From Nautilia sp. PV-1 (GTDB lineage: Bacteria; Campylobacterota; Campylobacteria; Campylobacterales; Nautiliaceae): a DNA stretch of 64,000 nt. The stretch's first letter is position 1; each line of letters starts with the position of its first letter. The notes under the pieces were generated by a model that saw only the letters and a list, made by a program, of their open reading frames with translations, did no database searches and had not been told where the DNA came from. Below, one piece after another: positions 52,987 to 62,163 of this stretch. The stretch lies in assembly GCF_004006315.1 (NCBI RefSeq), contig NZ_CP026530.1:253618-317617 (forward strand), given 5' to 3'. The translations under genes and the position numbers were made by a program.

Positions 52987-53796
52987 TTGTTGGAAAAGGA
53001 AAAAAATAAAGAGAAAATGAAAAACCCTATAAAAGATATATATTTTTCAAAAAAAGTCACTAAATTTGCCGGGCGTGCGAATGGAGAGTTTGATCTGATA
53101 AAAGAAGGCGACCGTGTAATGGTCGCTTTCAGTGGCGGTAAAGACAGTTTCGTTTTACTTCATGTTCTTAAAAGAATGCAGTTAATCGCTCCTTTTAAAT
53201 TTGATCTATTAGCCGTTACTATAGATTCGGGAACCGGAATAGATTATTCTCCTTTGGTTAAACACTGTAAAGAGTTCGGAATAGAATATATTATATATCA
53301 AACACCGATACTTGAAATTTTGGAAGAAAAGAAACGTCCCGGAAGCAGTGCGTGCGGATTTTGCGCCAGAATGAGAAGAGGCGCTCTTTATACCAAAGCG
53401 TTGGAACTCGGATACAATAAAATAGCGCTCGGGCATCATTTCGACGATGCGGTGGAAACTTTCTTTATGAGTATGTTTTATAACGGAATGATGCGCTCTA
53501 TGCCTCCTAAATACAAAGCCTACAACGAAATAGAAGTTATAAGGCCTTTAATAAAGGTTAGGGAAAAATGGATACAGTATATGAGTGATCGAAACGATTT
53601 TCCTATAATAGACGGAGAATCAAGCTGTCTTGCATTTAACGAAGCCGATCAGGCTAAAACGCCTTATGTAAGAAATGAAATCAAACAGTGGCTTAAAGAT
53701 ATGGAAGAAAAAGAGCCTAAACTGTTTCAAAGACTTGACAGCGCTTTTGGAAATATAGACTGTTCTACGTTTTTTATGAAGGAGTTTTTTAAATAA
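52987..53796 (+). CDS. ttcA: tRNA 2-thiocytidine biosynthesis protein TtcA-like
   Basis: 269 residues. PP-loop VAFSGGKDSFVLLHVL, then SSACGFCARMRRG with the CxxC that holds the iron-sulfur cluster, LGHHFDDAVETF and a third cysteine in ESSCLAFN. Thiolates C32 of tRNA. Start uncertain: TTG 52987 as given, or ATG 53017 (KNPIKDIYFSKK), which has a weak AAAGAG before it. Overlaps mnmA by one base. Confidence 0.9.
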   Translation: MLEKEKNKEKMKNPIKDIYFSKKVTKFAGRANGEFDLIKEGDRVMVAFSGGKDSFVLLHVLKRMQLIAPFKFDLLAVTIDSGTGIDYSPLVKHCKEFGIEYIIYQTPILEILEEKKRPGSSACGFCARMRRGALYTKALELGYNKIALGHHFDDAVETFFMSMFYNGMMRSMPPKYKAYNEIEVIRPLIKVREKWIQYMSDRNDFPIIDGESSCLAFNEADQAKTPYVRNEIKQWLKDMEEKEPKLFQRLDSAFGNIDCSTFFMKEFFK

Positions 53797-54839
53797 TGAA
53801 GAATGAGAAATTAAAAAATAAAAAAGTATTGGTGGGTGTCAGCGGGGGTGTTGACAGCGCAATGAGCGTATATCTTTTAAAACAGCAGGGATATGATGTT
53901 TTAGGTATATACATGAAAATGCACGAAGGTGTTAATCATTCCGAAAATCTTGCAAAAATAGAAAAACTTTCAAAAAAGCTGAATTTTGAATATGTCATTG
54001 AAGACGTGCAGGATGAATTTAAAAAAGAGGTATACGAATATTTTATTGAAAGTTACAAAAACGGTATTACGCCAAACCCGTGTGCAATGTGCAATATTAA
54101 AATAAAATTCGGTATTTTTATGAATTTTTTAGAAAAATACGGGTGTGATCTGGCGGCTACCGGCCATTATGTCAGAAACGACGGAGAGTTTTTATACCAG
54201 GCAAAAGACGAAAGCAAAGACCAGAGCTATTTTCTTTTCGGAATAAAAAAAGAGGTTCTTCCTAAAATCCTGTTTCCTTTAGGAGAATATACAAAAGATG
54301 AAATCAAAAAGCTGGCTTCGGAAATTGGGCTTGACGAATTTGCAAGCCAGAAAGAATCCCAGGATATATGTTTTATAGATACGAATTATACGGATGTACT
54401 CAAACTTCATTTTAATCCGGAGAGAAAAGGAAAAGTTGTAAACAAAAGAGGCCATAAAATAGGTCTCCACAAAGGGTATCCGTATTATACCGTGGGTCAG
54501 AGAAAAGGATTTACACTTTTTAAATCACATAAACCTCAGTATGTAATAGGCATAGACGCCAAAAGCAATACCCTTATTGTCGGAGATAAAAAGGATCTTG
54601 AAAAAAAACAGGTGTTTTTAAAAGGCGTAAATCTTTTTATTGATGAAAAAACATTTGAATGTGAAGCCAAAATAAGATACAGAGCACCGAAAATGCCGGC
54701 TGTTGTGAAAATGGAAAGCAAAAGTAAAGCTGTTGTGAACTTTTATGAACCGGTTTTAGGTGTTGCAAAAGGGCAAGCGTGTGTGTTTTACGATGGTGAA
54801 AGACTTCTCGGAGGCGGATGGATAAGAGGCGGAAGATAA
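53796..54839 (+). CDS. mnmA: tRNA-specific 2-thiouridylase MnmA
   Basis: 347 residues. PP-loop GVSGGVDSAMSVYLL, catalytic cysteines in NPCAMCNIKIKFG and QDICFID, GHYVRN, KDQSYFLF, TVGQRKGF. Thiolates U34 of tRNAs for Lys, Glu and Gln, on the same nucleotide that MnmG (25.4 kb) modifies. Adjacent ttcA and mnmA form a tRNA-thiolation pair. Confidence 0.95.
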   Translation: MKNEKLKNKKVLVGVSGGVDSAMSVYLLKQQGYDVLGIYMKMHEGVNHSENLAKIEKLSKKLNFEYVIEDVQDEFKKEVYEYFIESYKNGITPNPCAMCNIKIKFGIFMNFLEKYGCDLAATGHYVRNDGEFLYQAKDESKDQSYFLFGIKKEVLPKILFPLGEYTKDEIKKLASEIGLDEFASQKESQDICFIDTNYTDVLKLHFNPERKGKVVNKRGHKIGLHKGYPYYTVGQRKGFTLFKSHKPQYVIGIDAKSNTLIVGDKKDLEKKQVFLKGVNLFIDEKTFECEAKIRYRAPKMPAVVKMESKSKAVVNFYEPVLGVAKGQACVFYDGERLLGGGWIRGGR

Positions 54840-54948
54840 TATTTATAGTGAAAAATGAAAAAAATTAAAGAGAAAAACCAAAAGTTGGCAATGTAAAATT
54901 AAGGTAAATTTGTTACTATTTCATTAACAAAACAAAGGAGCGTGAAAA

Positions 54949-55875
54949 ATGAAATTTAAACTATTCAGCGGTACGGCGAACCCTAAAGTGGCGGCGGATA
55001 TTGCGGAGTATCTTGACAGACCTTTAAGTAAAATTACTGTTAACAGATTCAGCGACGGTGAGATTAACGTACAGATAGGCGAAAGTATCAGGGGAATTGA
55101 CTGTTTTATTATTCAGCCTACCTGTGCACCGGCAAATGATAATTTAATGGAGCTTTTAATTATTACGGACGCAATGAGAAGAGCGAGTGCGAAAAGCATT
55201 ACTGCAATCGTGCCTTATTTCGGATACGCAAGACAGGACAGAAAAGCGGCTCCGAGAGTTCCGATTACTGCAAAACTTGTAGCGAATATGATGGAAAAAG
55301 CCGGAATCGACAGGGTTGTGACAATCGACCTGCATGCGGGACAGATTCAGGGATTTTTTGATATTCCTGTTGACAATCTTTACGGAAGCATTCTATTTTT
55401 TGATTATTTTAAAGAATTAAATCTTAAAAATCCTATTATTGCAAGTCCTGATATCGGAGGGGTTGCAAGAGCCAGATATTTTGCCAGCAAACTCGGGCTT
55501 GATATGGTAATCGTTGATAAAAGAAGAGAAAAAGCAAATGTAAGCGAAGTTATGAATATAATAGGCGATGTTAAAGGCAAAGACGTTATTTTAATCGATG
55601 ATATGGTTGATACTGCAGGCACTATGGTTAAAGCTGCCGCGGCGCTTAAAGCTAAAGGAGCCAATTCTGTAATGGCATACGCTACGCACGGTGTTTTAAG
55701 CGGACCGGCAATTGACAGAATTAAAGATTCGGTACTTGACGAGCTTGTTATAAGCGATACTATTCCTTTTAAAGGCAACTGTAAAAAAATAAAAGTGCTT
55801 TCAACTGCAAAGCTTTTTGCAGAAGTTATCAGAAGAATTATGTATAACGAAAGTATTAATAAACTTTTTGATTAA
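54949..55875 (+). CDS. prs: Ribose-phosphate pyrophosphokinase
   Basis: 308 residues. [52 protein letters not shown] and the PRPP loop [10 protein letters not shown]. Makes PRPP for nucleotides, His and Trp. ATG after AAAGGAGCGTGAAA, preceded by a spacer of G(A)n repeats. One-base overlap with the next gene. Confidence 0.97.
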   Translation: MKFKLFSGTANPKVAADIAEYLDRPLSKITVNRFSDGEINVQIGESIRGIDCFIIQPTCAPANDNLMELLIITDAMRRASAKSITAIVPYFGYARQDRKAAPRVPITAKLVANMMEKAGIDRVVTIDLHAGQIQGFFDIPVDNLYGSILFFDYFKELNLKNPIIASPDIGGVARARYFASKLGLDMVIVDKRREKANVSEVMNIIGDVKGKDVILIDDMVDTAGTMVKAAAALKAKGANSVMAYATHGVLSGPAIDRIKDSVLDELVISDTIPFKGNCKKIKVLSTAKLFAEVIRRIMYNESINKLFD

Positions 55876-56429
55876 TGAAAACCGTTAAAGCTCTTTCAGC
55901 GGCTACACTGGAAGTTAAAAAATCAAAATTTCACTCTTTTCTTGTTCCTTTTTCCTCTTTTGAAGAAAAACTGGAAGAACTTAAAAAACTTCATCCTAAA
56001 GCAAACCACCACGTTACCGCATTCAGATATCTTAACGAATACAATCAGATAGTAGAAGGTTCTTCCGACGACGGCGAGCCGAGAGGCAGCAGCGGACGGC
56101 CGACTCTTAAAGTATTGCAGGGAAATGATCTGATAAATGTGGGTATTATAACCGTCAGATATTTCGGAGGTATTCTTTTAGGTGTGGGAGGGCTTGTAAA
56201 AGCATACAGTGATACAGCGAATTTAGCTGTAAAAAATGCACAATTACTTGAATATAAAGATATTTTTGAGTATTCTTTTAGTGTTGATTATGAAAAAACG
56301 AGAGAAATCGAGTATATTCTCAAACAAAACTCAATATTCGTCGAAAACAGGGAATTCGGTATTGACGGTATCGAATATACCGTAAGAGACGATATTGAAA
56401 AAATAAATCTAATAAAAGGTGTGTTATGA
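55875..56429 (+). CDS. YigZ/IMPACT family protein
   Basis: 184 residues. Family core: NHHVTAFRY, SDDGEPRGSSGRPTLKVL, VRYFGGILLGVGGLVKAYSD. Universal family of uncertain role, linked to translation stress in eukaryotes (IMPACT). Overlaps prs by one base and the RNase gene by 4 bases. Confidence 0.92.
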   Translation: MKTVKALSAATLEVKKSKFHSFLVPFSSFEEKLEELKKLHPKANHHVTAFRYLNEYNQIVEGSSDDGEPRGSSGRPTLKVLQGNDLINVGIITVRYFGGILLGVGGLVKAYSDTANLAVKNAQLLEYKDIFEYSFSVDYEKTREIEYILKQNSIFVENREFGIDGIEYTVRDDIEKINLIKGVL

Positions 56430-57058
56430 AAAAGATCTTGTTGGCGTTAATGTTTCCTTTAATGCTTCTTGCGGTATCAAATGAAAATATTCTTGCTGTA
56501 AGCTGGCTGAACGGATATTGTAAAGCTTATCCGAACAAACCGGTATGTATTAACAGAAAACCGGGTGATTATTCTCTTACTCATTTTACTCTGCACGGGT
56601 TATGGCCTAAAAATAAAGAATACTGTTCTTATAAACCGATGAAACTTTCTAAAAGGTTTATGAAAATTCTTGAAAAATATATGCCTGGAGCAAAATACGG
56701 CTTGGCAAAACATGAGTGGAAAAAACACGGTACATGTTTCGGTACGGATGCGGAAACTTATTTTATTACAGCAATAAAATTTACACAGCAGTTTAACGAA
56801 ACTCTTCTTTTACAGTTTTTTAGAATGCATATGGGTCAGACTGTAAGTCTTAAAAGAATGAGATGGACGTTCGGTCAGATATTCGGAAAAGGAAATGTAA
56901 GAAAATTCCAGATGGTTTGTAAAAAAGGTTATGTTACGGAAATCAGAATTAATTTAAAAGGTAATCCTGTAACGGGGGATTTTTATCAGCTTATAGACAA
57001 TGCTGACGAAATGAAAGGTGTTAAACAATGCCCGATGGGCATTATAGCCACTCCTTAA
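56426..57058 (+). CDS. Secreted ribonuclease T2 family protein
   Basis: 210 residues with a signal peptide (KKILLALMFPLMLLA). Both catalytic segments are intact: CAS I FTLHGLWPKN with its His and CAS II KHEWKKHGTCFG with His-Glu-His type residues. Cysteines (about six) suit disulfides. The enzyme would cut RNA in the periplasm or outside. Its use in an apparent autotroph is unclear; scavenging of nucleotides or phosphate from extracellular RNA is a possibility given the phosphate genes here. Overlaps the convergent permease by 4 bases. Confidence 0.92.
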   Translation: MKKILLALMFPLMLLAVSNENILAVSWLNGYCKAYPNKPVCINRKPGDYSLTHFTLHGLWPKNKEYCSYKPMKLSKRFMKILEKYMPGAKYGLAKHEWKKHGTCFGTDAETYFITAIKFTQQFNETLLLQFFRMHMGQTVSLKRMRWTFGQIFGKGNVRKFQMVCKKGYVTEIRINLKGNPVTGDFYQLIDNADEMKGVKQCPMGIIATP

Positions 57059-58365
57059 TTTCTTTTTTTCCCTAATTCTTCAGTAATACTTTTAATTTGT
57101 TTTTTAATAGTTCTTTTTGTGAACAATCTTAGCAGAAGTTCTAATATAAAGCTTATAATAAACGCCGCTATCATATAATATACGATTCTGATATCCTGTT
57201 TACAGTTGTAAATAATAGTTGTAACTGCAATTCCGAACATTGACAGGCACGCCAGTAAAACTAGTATTTTGTTTGCCTGAGTCTTTTTTATTATAAAAAG
57301 ATGCCCCAAATGAACAAGCCCCTGTATAATTAAAACGCTAAGTGCGGCTATGGTGGTTATTTGAGAAAGATTGAAAAACAGAATTAAAGGCATTACAATA
57401 GCGGTACTTATAATAAGACCTTCAGTGGAATTAAAAACATTGTATTCATATATTTTAGGCAAATCACCTTTTTTTGCAAGCGTATAGCTGATTTCAGTTA
57501 CCGAGTAAAGGGTGGCGTTAATAGCGCTTGCAGTGGCGATAAGGGCTGTAACAGCCATAATTTTAAATCCTACTGAACCAAAAATAGGCTCTGCAGCTTT
57601 TGCCAGAGCGTAATCTTTTGCCTTAATAACTTCACTTAAAGGAAGATTTCCAAGAACGGCTATGCTTGTGGCCACATATAAAACCATAACTACTGCGATA
57701 GCCAAAATCATGGCTTTTAACATTGTTTTTTTAGGGTTTTCCATATCTTCCACCGTATTTGTAATAACGCTGAAACCCTGATATGCAAAAAACGTAAGTC
57801 CTATTGCAAAGAACATATTTGAAATAGGCGGCATATCTTTTAAACTCAGATATTCTGGTTTAATAGTAAAAAGCGCGGCAATAGTAAAAAGTACTAAAAC
57901 GGTAAGTTTGATTGATACGATCAGATTTTCAGATTTTGCCACCAGACTGGCTCCTATCAGATTAATAAACATAAATATCAATACAATTGAAAGTGCAAAC
58001 GTATTTATGACAAACAGAGAAGAAAATCCGAACAGTCTTGCTCCGTATTCTCCGAAGCTTTTGGCAACCGCCGCAATGGCTATAAGCTGTGCGAGATAAA
58101 ACATAATGCTTAATCCGCCGGAAAAAAAGCTTTCTTTGTATTCCTGTATAAGATATTCTATTATACCTCCCCGGCTGGGATATCTTAAAGCAAGTTTGGC
58201 AAGAGAATACCCGCTAAGAAGGGCTGCAATTCCTCCGAGCACGAAAGAGAGCCAGACTATATTTCCGGCTATACTCCCAGCTTGTCCTATAACAATGAAT
58301 ATTCCGGCCCCCACCATTGAACCTATTCCGAGCATTGCTGCGCTTAGCGTATTGAAAGCTTTCAT
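57055..58365 (-). CDS. APC-superfamily amino acid permease
   Basis: 436 residues, about 12 membrane segments. Begins LSAAMLGIGSMVGAGIFIVIGQAGS, the substrate-binding unwound helix of APC transporters, followed by LALRYPSRGGIIEYL and GLTFFAYQGFSVITNTVEDM. Substrate not inferable. C-terminus short and Lys/Arg-rich. Confidence 0.88.
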   Translation of the reverse strand: MKAFNTLSAAMLGIGSMVGAGIFIVIGQAGSIAGNIVWLSFVLGGIAALLSGYSLAKLALRYPSRGGIIEYLIQEYKESFFSGGLSIMFYLAQLIAIAAVAKSFGEYGARLFGFSSLFVINTFALSIVLIFMFINLIGASLVAKSENLIVSIKLTVLVLFTIAALFTIKPEYLSLKDMPPISNMFFAIGLTFFAYQGFSVITNTVEDMENPKKTMLKAMILAIAVVMVLYVATSIAVLGNLPLSEVIKAKDYALAKAAEPIFGSVGFKIMAVTALIATASAINATLYSVTEISYTLAKKGDLPKIYEYNVFNSTEGLIISTAIVMPLILFFNLSQITTIAALSVLIIQGLVHLGHLFIIKKTQANKILVLLACLSMFGIAVTTIIYNCKQDIRIVYYMIAAFIISFILELLLRLFTKRTIKKQIKSITEELGKKRN

Positions 58366-58400
58366 TTTTCGGCCTTTTTATTTATTATACATCAAAAAGT

Positions 58401-58898
58401 TTAAATTAATTTCAAATATCCCATATAAACTATGCCTGCCAGTACGCCTCCGAATATTCCAGCCAGGATGTCGTCTCCCATAACGCCTATTCCTCCCGGA
58501 GCTTTTTTATCTATTTTTCCTATTATCGAAGGTTTCCAAATGTCTAAAAGTCTGAAAGCCAGAAAAGCCAGTAAAACTTTAATTAAAGTATCTTCTTTTA
58601 AATTGCCAAACAGACCTACCGCTATAAACATACCCGCAAATTCGTCTATTACTATTCTTTTGTCGTCGTGAATACCGCCTTTGCTTTCGTAATCGTTTAC
58701 AAGTTTTATTCCGACTACGGAAAAAAATACGGCCAAAAGCCATATCGTTAAAACGGGATTCGGAAAATAAACTATTATTACGTAAGCCAGAACAGCTGCA
58801 ACTATACTGCCCCATGTTCCAGGTGCTTTTGGTAATAGCCCGCTGAAAAATCCGGTTAATAAAAACCAGTTGAATTTACTGTAATTTTCCATTTTCAA
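58401..58898 (-). CDS. pgpA: Phosphatidylglycerophosphatase A
   Basis: 165 residues, three to four membrane segments. PgpA motifs: FFSGLLPKAPGTWGS, IDEFAGMFIAV with the acidic pair, FRLLDIWKPSII and GGIGVMGDDILAG. Dephosphorylates PGP to phosphatidylglycerol. Neighbour of the sulfurylase-like gene, as in Campylobacter. Confidence 0.95.
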   Translation of the reverse strand: MKMENYSKFNWFLLTGFFSGLLPKAPGTWGSIVAAVLAYVIIVYFPNPVLTIWLLAVFFSVVGIKLVNDYESKGGIHDDKRIVIDEFAGMFIAVGLFGNLKEDTLIKVLLAFLAFRLLDIWKPSIIGKIDKKAPGGIGVMGDDILAGIFGGVLAGIVYMGYLKLI

Positions 58899-58926
58899 TA
58901 CTCCGTTTTTTATTTTTTTCTCTAAA

Positions 58927-58975
58927 CCTTAACTATCAACCATCAACAATTAACTATTAATCATCAACTATCAAT
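58927..58975. repeat. Heptamer array upstream of pgpA
   Basis: CTATCAA, CCATCAA, CAATTAA, CTATTAA, TCATCAA, CTATCAA in exact 7-base register, then TCCAAC at the end of the sulfurylase-like gene. Related in style to the arrays at 24.5 and 36.3 kb. Confidence 0.65.
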
Positions 58976-58979
58976 CCAA

Positions 58980-60155
58980 CTACGTAAGCGAACTTGTCTG
59001 ATACAGTTTCATAAGAGAAATATAAAAGTCTTCTTCTTTGTTTTTTTCTATCAGGCCTTTATTAGGCGATATGTCGTAATAAAGTTTTTGAAGATTGGCA
59101 AATCTGTCAGGATACATTTTTGCCAGAAATTTAGCGCTTATCTCTTTTCTCATTAAAATGGTAGGAGGCATAAGGCCTGTTTTTAACAGTTCAAATATAG
59201 AATCACTGTGATAACTTATATGATGATGGCTCCCGTGAGGACATGAATTTACGCTTACAATGGTTTTGCACTGGTCACAGTATACATATTCGTTGATTGT
59301 TTCAATTTCGATATCTAAATCCATAGAGTCGAATATGCTTTTTAAATGATTGGCTTCATAATGAATTCCTAAGCCTTTATGCGTCTGTCCCATAATGAAT
59401 TTGTTGCAACCGAAGTTTTTAGCGATCATTGCATCCAATATCGCTTCGTTTACGCCTGAGAAAATATATGTGTTTAAAAGCGGTACAATTATTATTTTGT
59501 CTTTTGGAAAATAGTTGTCCACTACATGGGAAAGAGCTTCATATCTGAGTTCGTAAGGCACTTCTTCGTTTTGCATGTTTTTTATAAGAAAAACGATTAA
59601 AAGGTCGTTTTTTTCAATAGCGCTTCGCATGATTTTTTCATGCACCCTGTGAATCGGTTTGGCGTGCATGGTCATTCCGACTACGTTATCGAGATTTTTC
59701 ACTTTTTCTTTTATAAAATCTATTTTTTTCTTAATACCTGTGTCTTCAACCCAAAATTCACCGGCTATTGCATATTTTCCAAGTCTTTTTAATGTTTTTG
59801 CAACCTGAGGATAATTTTTTGCGTCTTTTGTTCCGTATATCGTTTCTACTCTTTTTAGGGGGTCTATTTTATATATTTCTTCTACTTCTACTTCGCCGAT
59901 TTTGTGTTTTTCACAGTAAAGTTCTATTTTTTTGGGATTTGTTTTTAGTATTTCTTCATTTTTTCTGCCCGAAGGAGCCAATATAAATGAAAACGGCACA
60001 GCCTGGTTTTTATATCTTTTTTGGGTGTCTGCTATTTTTGCCTCTTCCTGGTTCATTAGTTTGTCTATAGGGTTTAACAGCCCGGCCTGAACCATAGCCA
60101 GGGTTATATATGCTTCTTTGTCTATGAATATTCTATTTTTGTTTAAAGATGCCAT
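58980..60155 (-). CDS. ATP-sulfurylase-like protein with altered active site
   Basis: 391 residues from ATG 60155 (after AAAAGGAAAAAAT). It follows the ATP sulfurylase fold: PUA-like N-terminus (LNKNRIFIDKEAYITLAM), the mid domain, FGCNKFIMGQTHKGLG in place of GRDHAG, and the zinc-like site YCDQCKTI..SCPHGSHHHI. The family QTRNPxHxxHE is read as TMHAKPIHRVHE: the Gln-Thr-Arg-Asn that binds sulfate and ATP is lost, while both His of the second motif remain. It may not be a true sulfate adenylyltransferase. Overlaps the regulator gene by 23 bases. The Campylobacter homologue (Cj1609, from memory) has the same place. Confidence 0.82.
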   Translation of the reverse strand: MASLNKNRIFIDKEAYITLAMVQAGLLNPIDKLMNQEEAKIADTQKRYKNQAVPFSFILAPSGRKNEEILKTNPKKIELYCEKHKIGEVEVEEIYKIDPLKRVETIYGTKDAKNYPQVAKTLKRLGKYAIAGEFWVEDTGIKKKIDFIKEKVKNLDNVVGMTMHAKPIHRVHEKIMRSAIEKNDLLIVFLIKNMQNEEVPYELRYEALSHVVDNYFPKDKIIIVPLLNTYIFSGVNEAILDAMIAKNFGCNKFIMGQTHKGLGIHYEANHLKSIFDSMDLDIEIETINEYVYCDQCKTIVSVNSCPHGSHHHISYHSDSIFELLKTGLMPPTILMRKEISAKFLAKMYPDRFANLQKLYYDISPNKGLIEKNKEEDFYISLMKLYQTSSLT

Positions 60156-60996
60156 ATTTTTTCCTTTTTTCCCATAAACTTTTTCTGCTGATTCCAAGTC
60201 TTTTGCTAAGTTCAGTATCAGGCAGTTTGTGCTGATGGTTTAATATTATGAATTTTATGTAGTCTTCTATTGAGAGTATTTCGTCATTTAAGAAACTTTT
60301 TTTGGAAATTTCTATTTCAAGCATATTAAAATGAGGATAGCTGTTTTCAAAATCTTTAGGCACTACTATTACGGAGTTGTATTTTGAGAGAGTATTGATA
60401 ATTTCCGGATTGTCATAAAATTTTTTAGCATAGTAAATGGTGTCTTTATTTTTTAATTCTTTAACGTTTAAGTTTTGAATGTCAATAAGCTTTATGTCAC
60501 ACATGTTTTCTTTAGCGTAGTCAAATATTATTTTATCAACGGCTTTCGGATAATTTGTTTTTATAAAAAGAGGAAATTTTAAATCGTATGTATCGTCCAG
60601 TTCTATATCTTCAAGAATGTGCTCTATAAAATTTTCCATCTTCATAGTGCGTTTTTTTAAAGAATAATATTCTCTTAGATGAACGATTTTTCTTATCAGC
60701 TCTTCTATGGAAAAAGGCTTTTGTAGATAATCGTCAGCACCCATCTGGATAGGCTGTGTAACGCTTGTATAGGTCACGTAAGGAGCTAAAAGAATAATTA
60801 TATTTTCTTTTTTTGCATCAATTAGTTTTTCTATATTGCCTTTTAAATTTGTATTAACTATATATACGTCTCCGTCCGTTTCAATCGCTTCGTCGTAAGA
60901 AGCGAATATTTCACATTTAGCATTCAGTTTTTCACTTAAATTGTTTTGAATGCTCTGTGCGAGATACAGTTCGTTTTCAACTATTATAATCTTCAT
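60133..60996 (-). CDS. Atypical orphan response regulator (HP1021/Cj1608-like)
   Basis: 287 residues. N-terminal receiver with degenerate pocket: Glu7-Asn8 for the acidic pair, Asn48 where the phosphoacceptor Asp should be (VYIVNTNLKG), Ala71 for Ser/Thr, but Lys93 kept (YLQKPF). The middle is a reduced, non-ATPase-like domain; the C-terminus is a Fis/NtrC-type HTH (DTELSKRLGISRKSLWEK). Place next to ispDF matches HP1020-HP1021 of Helicobacter and Cj1607-Cj1608. The Helicobacter protein is known as a redox-responsive regulator of oriC and many genes. Only two Cys (28 and one near 165) occur here. Confidence 0.85.
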   Translation of the reverse strand: MKIIIVENELYLAQSIQNNLSEKLNAKCEIFASYDEAIETDGDVYIVNTNLKGNIEKLIDAKKENIIILLAPYVTYTSVTQPIQMGADDYLQKPFSIEELIRKIVHLREYYSLKKRTMKMENFIEHILEDIELDDTYDLKFPLFIKTNYPKAVDKIIFDYAKENMCDIKLIDIQNLNVKELKNKDTIYYAKKFYDNPEIINTLSKYNSVIVVPKDFENSYPHFNMLEIEISKKSFLNDEILSIEDYIKFIILNHQHKLPDTELSKRLGISRKSLWEKRKKYGIFKQK

Positions 60997-62086
60997 GCCA
61001 ATCCTTATATTTTAATGTTGCCGTAGAAATTACGGCTATTCCTTCGCCCCTCCCCACAAATCCCATTTTTTCGTTTGTTGTGGCTTTAACGTTTACCTGT
61101 GAGTTTAATATACGGCTTAAATTTCTCTGTATGGCCGTTTTATAAATTTTAAGTTTGGGTTTTTCGGCTATAATCGTAATGTCGGCATTTATAATTTCAT
61201 ATCCGGTGTATGTTAGAGTGTCGATAGTATGCTCTAGAAGTTTGATACTTGATATTCCTTTGTATTTTTCGTCCGTGTCAGGGAAAAACTCTCCTATGTC
61301 TCCGAATCCGGCAGCTCCTAGAAGAGCATCGATTAGGGAGTGTATTACAACGTCGCCGTCGCTGTGAGCTTTTAATCCGTAATCCGCTTCGATTTCAACA
61401 CCGCCTAAGATCATTTTTTTGTTTTTCGTAAATGAATGTGTGTCGTAACCGTTTCCGAGTAGTATGTTTTGTGAAGGAGATTTAAGGCAAGGCAGGTTTA
61501 AATCCTTAAAATACGTTATTTTCCGGCTTTCTTCGCTGCCTTCGATGTATTTTATTTTGCCGCCCAAAGCTTCAACGGCCGCTCTTTCATCCGTAAAAAG
61601 TCTGTCTGTGTCAAGGGCTTTTTTTAAAATTTCTGTTCGGCTTAGCTGAGGAGTCTGTATCAGTTTAACTTCATCTCTGTTTATTGTTGAGTCTGCGTAA
61701 ACAACTGTATCTACGGGTTTCAGATAAGGAACGGTGCAGTCAGCCGGATTTTGTATCAATTTTTCAATTATTTTTTTAGGAATGCAGGCTCTGGCGACAT
61801 CCGTAACCATTACATATTCCGTAGAGACTTTGGCAAGAGCGTTTTTGAGGGAATACTGTCTTTCTTCTGCTCCTTCGACAATAGTGTAATCACAAAGTTT
61901 TTCGTAAAGTCTTACATCGTTTTTGTTTGCGGTTATTATCGTGTTTTTAAAACTGTAGAAGCCGTTTAGCCTGTTTGCGACATACAGCCATAAAGGTTTG
62001 TCTTTTATTCTCAGCCACTGTTTTTTTACCGGATAATTAAATCTTGTTGAATTTCCGGCGCTTAAAACTATCAATGTAACATCCAA
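60977..62086 (-). CDS. ispDF: Bifunctional IspD-IspF isoprenoid enzyme
   Basis: 369 residues, fusion typical for this phylum. IspD part: SAGNSTRFNYPVKKQWL (variant of the GxGxR..PKQ loop), VTDVARACIPKKII, QTPQLSR. IspF part from about residue 205: GNGYDTHSF metal site, HSDGDVVIHSLIDALLGA, GDIGEFFPD, KATTNEKMGFVGRGEGIAV. Catalyses steps 3 and 5 of the MEP pathway. Overlaps the regulator gene by 20 bases. Confidence 0.96.
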   Translation of the reverse strand: MDVTLIVLSAGNSTRFNYPVKKQWLRIKDKPLWLYVANRLNGFYSFKNTIITANKNDVRLYEKLCDYTIVEGAEERQYSLKNALAKVSTEYVMVTDVARACIPKKIIEKLIQNPADCTVPYLKPVDTVVYADSTINRDEVKLIQTPQLSRTEILKKALDTDRLFTDERAAVEALGGKIKYIEGSEESRKITYFKDLNLPCLKSPSQNILLGNGYDTHSFTKNKKMILGGVEIEADYGLKAHSDGDVVIHSLIDALLGAAGFGDIGEFFPDTDEKYKGISSIKLLEHTIDTLTYTGYEIINADITIIAEKPKLKIYKTAIQRNLSRILNSQVNVKATTNEKMGFVGRGEGIAVISTATLKYKDWHEDYNS

Positions 62087-62106
62087 ACTGTTTCCTTTGG
62101 TAAAAG

Positions 62107-62137
62107 TGTTACAAAATTATACATAAAAATGTTACAA
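62107..62137. promoter_or_regulatory. TGTTACAA direct repeats before the CAP lipoprotein
   Basis: TGTTACAA at 62107-62114 and 62130-62137, 23 bases apart, in the divergent ispDF / lipoprotein gap. The second overlaps a TACAAT (62133-62138). Period differs from the Pho-box-like pairs. Confidence 0.3.
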
Positions 62138-62163
62138 TTTGTAAAATCTTTGTAAGGTGAATA

